A stretch of DNA of 64,000 nt from Eucalyptus grandis (lineage: Eukaryota > Streptophyta > Magnoliopsida > Myrtales > Myrtaceae), in the NCBI RefSeq assembly GCF_016545825.1, contig NC_052622.1, positions 13,273,001 to 13,337,000 on the forward strand, in the 5' to 3' direction. Below are positions 62,461 through 64,000 of this stretch, in pieces. The position numbers were made by a program, and so were the translations under genes. The notes below the pieces were generated by a model that was given only the letters and a program-made list of their open reading frames with translations, searched no databases and was not told the DNA's origin. The stretch's first letter is position 1; every line of letters begins with the position of its first letter.

Positions 62461-64000
62461 AGGTTTTTTAGGTGACGAAAGGAAGCTTGTCACCGTTGGT
62501 GGTGGCAAAGTTCCGCATTTTTTTTTTATAATGTTTTTGGGGTAAATTTGTTGGGCAAAGTTTAGGATTTTGGGTGCTCTTTTCCCTTTTATAATCCATG
62601 ATTGTGCTAAATTTATTTAGCTAAGGGGCTAAATTATTTGGGTAGAGAGACGGATTCTTCAACTTTAGCATCATAATTTGACGAAGAAGAGATGCTGATT
62701 ACTTATCTCGGTGGTTAATTTAATGAAATTAGTGTTTCCAGCAGCAAAAATGCATTTGTAGCCGGATAATAATGGAGAAGGGATCCAAATAAAGTGGATA
62801 AATATGCATGCAACAAATTCAGGGGTAGACTATTTGAAGCCTTTTAGTCTCCAAAAAGTTATTTTACTTATGTTCCTGCACTAAGATTCAACTTAACTGT
62901 TTTAGTTTAACATCATACCTCTAAACTCTGTTTAGATTGACTATTGCATCCTGAAATTCCTTTTGCATTTGCCTAGGCTAGTACTAGGTTAGGGCCGAGG
63001 CACTTGGGTTTCTCATGGAAACAAATGGGAGACCATCATGTATGTCTTCTGGGCTACCCAAAAAAAGAAAAAGAAAAAGATAATTATCAACTTTCTTGCG
63101 AACAGGGGAAATGCTTAGGTTAAATTTGAACAAAAACTTGCAAAACTTGACTTTATATATTGATTTATATATATAGGTTTTTAAGAATAGGTAGTGCTTT
63201 ATGAATGAATAAATGCTAAATCCCAAATGCTAGAAAGCAAAATGTCTTAACCTTGCTAGTTTTTATTGCTCATTATTCAAGTAGAGGTAGAGATAATGAA
63301 GAAGAGAAGGGAAGAAAGGCTCAGCATCAAGACAAAATGGTATGTTCCCTTCAGTCACCAAAGCAAGATTTTTCTTGTTGAATTGGCGATGGGCGTGAGA
63401 TATCCTGCTTTGTACTGGTTAGTCTTAGGGAGGCATCATTTTGACAATTGTTTTTCTCAATATGGTGAGTCTTTCCCATTTCATTTTGATCAAAGCAAAG
63501 TCAGGTCAGAGATGAGATTGCATTGCATCAAGGTGCGGAAGGAATTGATATTCTATCTAAGCACCTTAATGGTTCATATGATCTGAATATTAACTCGAAT
63601 ATTAAATTTTTTATACCATCCTCCTGGAAATGTCGGGGGATGGATTCTCCTTTAAGGATAACCCAGCATACTCTTTGTCATCCATGACGGACAGTCCATG
63701 TTATTCGGATCTACCTTTTCCTCTTATTCCTATCATCGTATAAAGTTTCTTCATTAGCATCTCTTTTATATGGAAGATTGGATGGATAGATTTTTCACTT
63801 TGCTGGAAGATCGTGTTTAATTTTACTTGGATTTGAATTGAGAAGAGCTTGTTTGAGCTGCCTTTGACTTGGTTGCTGCTACTTTCTAAATTGAATTTTA
63901 GCCTTAAGCCTATTTCCCATCCCCCTCTTTTCCCTCACTTTGACTTTCATTGGATTGAGGAATTATTGTTGCATTTACTAAGACACGACAAAAAGGAAGA
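62461..64000. other. intergenic, no gene seen
   Basis: AT-rich sequence outside the bracketed segment. The frames near 62984-63226 and 63266-63586 show no family features or supporting splice context. Confidence 0.45.

Overview
This is a plant nuclear window. It is AT-rich, its genes are interrupted by spliceosomal introns, and the families present are plant-type (IDD zinc finger, MLO, CC-type glutaredoxin, type-II prohibitin, kinesin-14, GT61, plant RDR). A woody eudicot fits, and the look of the small inverted-repeat elements suggests Myrtaceae, but that is a recollection-based inference. No rRNA, tRNA, CRISPR or organellar sequence was recognised.

Layout. 1-6.1 kb is intergenic and holds three short inverted-repeat DNA transposons (963-1822, 2811-3559, 4571-5190). 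6.17-8.96 kb (minus) is an intact three-exon INDETERMINATE DOMAIN transcription factor whose first intron is GC-AG. 9.3-20 kb is gene-poor and repeat-bearing (MULE-like element 17967-18878). 20.10-23.63 kb (plus) is an intact four-exon plant protein of unknown function. 25.31-25.83 kb (minus) is an intronless CC-type glutaredoxin with a TGACGTCA site upstream. 26-34.6 kb has no convincing gene. 34.68-38.72 kb (minus) is an intact prohibitin gene with a 5' UTR intron and a site-II/telo-box promoter. 41.64-45.99 kb (plus) is a 14-exon MLO gene that is complete except for one single-base frameshift in exon 11.

46.1-62.5 kb is the unusual part. A PIF/Harbinger-like element (46124-47817) follows MLO. 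It abuts a copy of the prohibitin promoter/5' UTR region (47826-48696) whose distal part is inverted. Next comes a 13.8-kb segment bracketed by inverted, homologous ends of about 130 bp (48697-48835 and 62332-62460). The segment contains intron-bearing, disabled pieces of four unrelated genes: phenylalanyl-tRNA synthetase beta, an RDR3/4/5-type RNA-dependent RNA polymerase, the last exon of a GT61 glycosyltransferase joined inside an RDR exon, and (opposite strand) a kinesin-14 that has lost its N-terminal region. This is best read as DNA-level capture or accretion of gene fragments. The kinesin piece still carries a recognisable U12-type AT-AC intron. 62.5-64 kb has no recognised gene.

The intact genes do not form a pathway; they are ordinary neighbours on a plant chromosome. 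Exon boundaries were placed by eye from splice consensus, reading frame and remembered family conservation. No database search was run.
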